Shown one piece after another: positions 5,227 to 6,695 of a stretch of 6,695 nt of DNA; the stretch's first letter is position 1, and every line of letters starts with the position of its first letter. Below the pieces are notes generated by a model that was given only the letters and a program-made list of their open reading frames with translations, did no database searches and was not told the DNA's origin. Made by a program: the position numbers and the translations under genes. Source of the DNA: an uncultured Bacillota bacterium (GTDB taxonomy: Bacteria > Bacillota_I > Bacilli_A > RFN20 > CAG-449); NCBI GenBank assembly GCA_905204225.1, contig CAJKZK010000094.1, positions 1 through 6,695 of the forward strand, read 5' to 3'.

Positions 5227-5895
5227 TCATTTTAATGATATATAACATTCATCTTTTAAAAATTTAATTATTGTTTCTTTTTCATTAGTTTCATAATAAT
5301 GAATTAATAATTTTTTATATTCATTAACTTTTTCAGCAGGAATAACAATTAATCCAGCTGCATTTTTAATTAAAATATGATTTGCAAATATTACAGCTGT
5401 TCTTTTATTACCATCTAAAAATAATTGTTTCTTTTTAATATAAAGAAGTGCTTCTATTGCTTTAGATAATGGTGTTTTATTTGATTCAACAATATTTCTA
5501 ATATCTTCTCTAACTTGATCTTCAAATGGAAGAGGAGGAATATATCTACATCCACCTATAGTTACAGGCACATTTCTAATTTTTCCTGCATTATAAGGCA
5601 TTCCTTCTTCTACAATAGCGTTTATTTGAGAAACAATATTATAATTACTTGGATATTCAATAACTCCATTAGACAAAATAAATTCCCAAGCATGTTTAAG
5701 ATTTATTACTTTTTGTACATCAATGGCAGTCATATTGTTAACTTTACCACCATTAATTAATGTTTCTACATCATAATAAGTAGTTGCAATTCCTTCTAAT
5801 ATTGCTTGTTTATAAATAGAATCAGCAAGATTCATTCTAGCTAAATCAACGTTATTAATAACATCGTTAGAAATTTTTTCAATATAATTTTCCAT
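5227..5895 (-). CDS. Fic/DOC-fold protein with Gln at the catalytic His position
   Basis: The 222-residue product has the Fic helix motif QLFLDGNKRTA (157-167): Phe159, Asp161, Asn163, Lys164 and Arg165 are kept, but the catalytic His of HxFxDGNKR is Gln157. An upstream QAILEG (30-35) sits where class II proteins carry the inhibitory SxxxEG, and GKIRNVPVTIGG precedes the core as in other Fic proteins. From memory, a Fic subfamily with Q or another residue before xFxDGNKR exists, so this may be a family trait rather than decay; ordinary AMP transfer would not be expected. The ATG at 5895 is chosen because GGAAG lies eight bases upstream. Upstream starts at 5910 (ATG) and 5916 (TTG) have no such site. 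The frame is intact and full length. It may be a binding protein or an atypical nucleotidyl/phosphoryl transferase. Confidence 0.88.
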   Translation of the reverse strand: MENYIEKISNDVINNVDLARMNLADSIYKQAILEGIATTYYDVETLINGGKVNNMTAIDVQKVINLKHAWEFILSNGVIEYPSNYNIVSQINAIVEEGMPYNAGKIRNVPVTIGGCRYIPPLPFEDQVREDIRNIVESNKTPLSKAIEALLYIKKKQLFLDGNKRTAVIFANHILIKNAAGLIVIPAEKVNEYKKLLIHYYETNEKETIIKFLKDECYISLK

Positions 5896-5968
5896 AATAT
5901 CAACTTCCATATACAATTAATCTAATTTCATAATTTTTGTTATCATTAAAATAACATTTAATTGCGTA

Positions 5969-5994
5969 TTCGAACAAAATCGAAATAAATTCGA
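5969..5994. promoter_or_regulatory. Phased TTCGA/TCGAA sites upstream of the second Fic-type gene
   Basis: TTCGA (5969-5973), TCGAA (5980-5984) and TTCGA (5990-5994) alternate in orientation with centres about one helical turn apart, about 75-100 bases upstream of the start at 5895. The stretch AACAAAATCG (5973-5982) also occurs in the operator of the second ATPase at 3851-3860. It is a candidate operator; the promoter itself is not clear. Confidence 0.4.
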
Positions 5995-6040
5995 TAAGAA
6001 ATAAATCTTTTTCACAAGATAATATAAGAAATACATTAAT

Positions 6041-6072
6041 ATAGAATAAATGTTTTTATGCATCTATTCTAT
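6041..6072. repeat. Hairpin just downstream of the tnpB relic
   Basis: ATAGAATAAATG (6041-6052) pairs with CATCTATTCTAT (6061-6072) around an 8-base loop: 11 of 12 pairs, with the remaining pair a G-U wobble in minus-strand RNA. It begins eight bases after the tnpB stop codon, where IS200/IS605 elements carry their right-end hairpin and guide-RNA scaffold. On the plus strand it is followed by a T-run and could instead act as a terminator, although no plus-strand gene leads into it. Confidence 0.45.
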
Positions 6073-6080
6073 TTTTTTTA

Positions 6081-6215
6081 TTAAAGATTTACTTGTATTC
6101 TTGTAGGTATTGTTAGGCCTCTATCCCTCAATAGACTTATACATTCTAAATTAGGATTACTTTTTCTCAATATATTCACTGAGGCATTAATATCAGCATT
6201 TACTAATATTTTGTT
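6081..6215 (-). pseudogene. tnpB: C-terminal remnant of IS200/IS605-type TnpB
   Basis: A 44-codon frame opens NKILVNADINASVNILRK and ends at TAA in 6081-6083. The ADINAS.NILR stretch is the conserved C-terminal block of TnpB (OrfB), including the last RuvC aspartate. TnpB is the RNA-guided nuclease of these transposons. Everything before residue NK is missing: TGA precedes it at 6216-6218, and no zinc-finger CxxC pairs or other RuvC motifs follow on from upstream. Intact TnpB is about 370-430 residues, so this is a small scrap. A matching apparent gene start lies at 6306-6333. Confidence 0.75.
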
Positions 6216-6277
6216 TCACTTTTATGCAATATCATGTGAAACATTTTAACCATTTTATATACATTTTGTTTCACATG
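6209..6277. repeat. Cluster of TGTTTCAC direct and inverted repeats
   Basis: TTTTGTTTCAC (6209-6219), CATGTGAAACA (6233-6243) and TGTTTCACATG (6267-6277) are copies of one motif, the middle one inverted. The last two form an exact 11-bp inverted repeat with centres 34 bp apart. The cluster fills the gap between the apparent tnpB start and its tail. Its spacing resembles the promoter arrays of the two ATPases, but no ATPase follows. Confidence 0.65.
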
Positions 6278-6305
6278 TCAATAATTTATAGTCTTATTAA
6301 AAAAT

Positions 6306-6333
6306 TATGTTTTATTCATTTAAATCTCCTCCA
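6306..6333 (-). pseudogene. Strong ribosome binding site with a four-codon ORF (apparent tnpB start)
   Basis: GGAGGAG (6327-6333) is the best Shine-Dalgarno match in the window. It lies six bases before the ATG at 6320, but the frame reads only MNKT before TAA. TnpB proteins often begin M-x-K-T/A-YKFRIYP, so this is probably the surviving start of the gene whose tail is at 6081-6215. The assignment rests on position and four codons only. Confidence 0.4.
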
Positions 6334-6354
6334 TATAAACATATTTTAGATGCT

Positions 6355-6675
6355 TATATAAAGGCAAAATAAAAACCATCTCATGATAAAAGCACCTAAT
6401 TTACTAATATACTTATTAGTAATAATTCTTAGTGTTTCATCTTCATTGAGATGGCCACATGCTCAAATAATTAATTATTCGTGTGGAGCGTGTTTAATAA
6501 TTTTATTATTAACAACATTAGTTAATTAACTCATATCAAACTGGGCGATACTTTCCACATTAGTAGATCCTAACACATCCAATCTACTAAATAATATAAT
6601 TGTTAATCCATATTTTCCGGTTGCTATACTATATGTACGCATTTTGCCAACATTATTGTCATTCCCGTGGGACGA
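6355..6675 (-). other. Structured region with a decayed minus-strand reading frame, no recognised gene
   Basis: No intact gene is seen. One minus-strand frame runs with only three internal stops (TAA 6526, TAA 6475, TGA 6463). Its first block contains MRTYSIATGKYGLTIILFSR and NVESIAQFDMS; its last contains GHLNEDETLRIITNKYISK. I cannot assign it to a family. The stretch is also rich in hairpins: CCATCTCA/TGAGATGG (6376-6383/6447-6454) enclosing TTACTAATA/TATTAGTAA (6401-6409/6414-6422), the palindrome AATAATTAATTATT near 6466-6479, and TTAGTAGAT/ATCTACTAA (6560-6568/6582-6590). The last 150 bases are visibly less AT-rich than the rest. It could be a broken imported gene or a structured transposon end or RNA. 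Confidence 0.3.
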
Positions 6676-6695
6676 TTAATATTATTACTTTAATT

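Noticed and set aside
5515..5760. Plus-strand ORF of 81 codons opposite the second Fic-type gene
   Set aside because: Antisense shadow with biased composition and no supporting signals.
6340..6695. Group I or group II intron of an IStron, or a riboswitch, upstream of tnpB
   Set aside because: No group II domain V sequence, no recognisable group I core and no known riboswitch consensus could be found by eye; only generic hairpins.

Overview
This is a strongly AT-rich window that uses the standard genetic code: the tryptophan codons checked are TGG, and TGA acts as a stop. Its genes have recognisable Shine-Dalgarno sites. This suits a low-G+C Bacillota-type anaerobe, possibly from a host-associated community. 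Fusobacteria or a host-associated methanogen cannot be excluded from sequence alone. The gene content (multicopy AAA_14/DUF4143 ATPases, two different Fic-fold proteins, a transposon scrap and several broken genes) marks it as an accessory, decaying region rather than a core operon.

Layout. Positions 37-1368 (minus) hold an AAA_14 ATPase with a DUF4143/nuclease-like C-terminus. It is preceded by a 32-bp-period repeat array (1399-1475) that overlaps a good promoter. Positions 1476-1648 show only AT-rich sequence. A dead flavodoxin-fold oxidoreductase (1649 to about 1885, plus) runs straight into the one metabolic gene, a D-2-hydroxyacid dehydrogenase (1887-2837, plus), whose ribosome binding site lies inside the relic. 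A second ATPase (3116-3835, minus) faces it. This copy is cut off by a frameshift after the ATPase core and carries its own, different 33-bp-period palindromic array (3849-3904).

Positions 4031-4897 (minus) encode a fusion of a Bro-N-like N-terminal domain to a canonical Fic AMP-transferase domain. An 18-bp exact inverted repeat links its promoter to a site inside its own coding region. A small uncertain ORF with an AT hairpin (5000-5184) separates it from a second Fic/DOC-fold gene (5227-5895, minus), whose active-site histidine position reads Gln. Upstream lies an internally deleted tnpB: C-terminal tail 6081-6215, apparent start 6306-6333. A cluster of TGTTTCAC motifs sits where the missing body should be. 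The last 350 bases hold no recognisable gene, but they show many hairpins and one minus-strand frame with only three internal stops.

How it fits together. No multi-gene operon is visible: each minus-strand gene seems to have its own leader. The recurrent theme is that each accessory gene carries private short dyad or repeat sequences at its promoter, suggesting separate, probably autoregulatory, control. The dehydrogenase is the only obvious housekeeping-type enzyme. The strongest unexplained items are the paralogue-specific operator arrays of the ATPases and the paired inverted repeat of the Bro-N-Fic gene.
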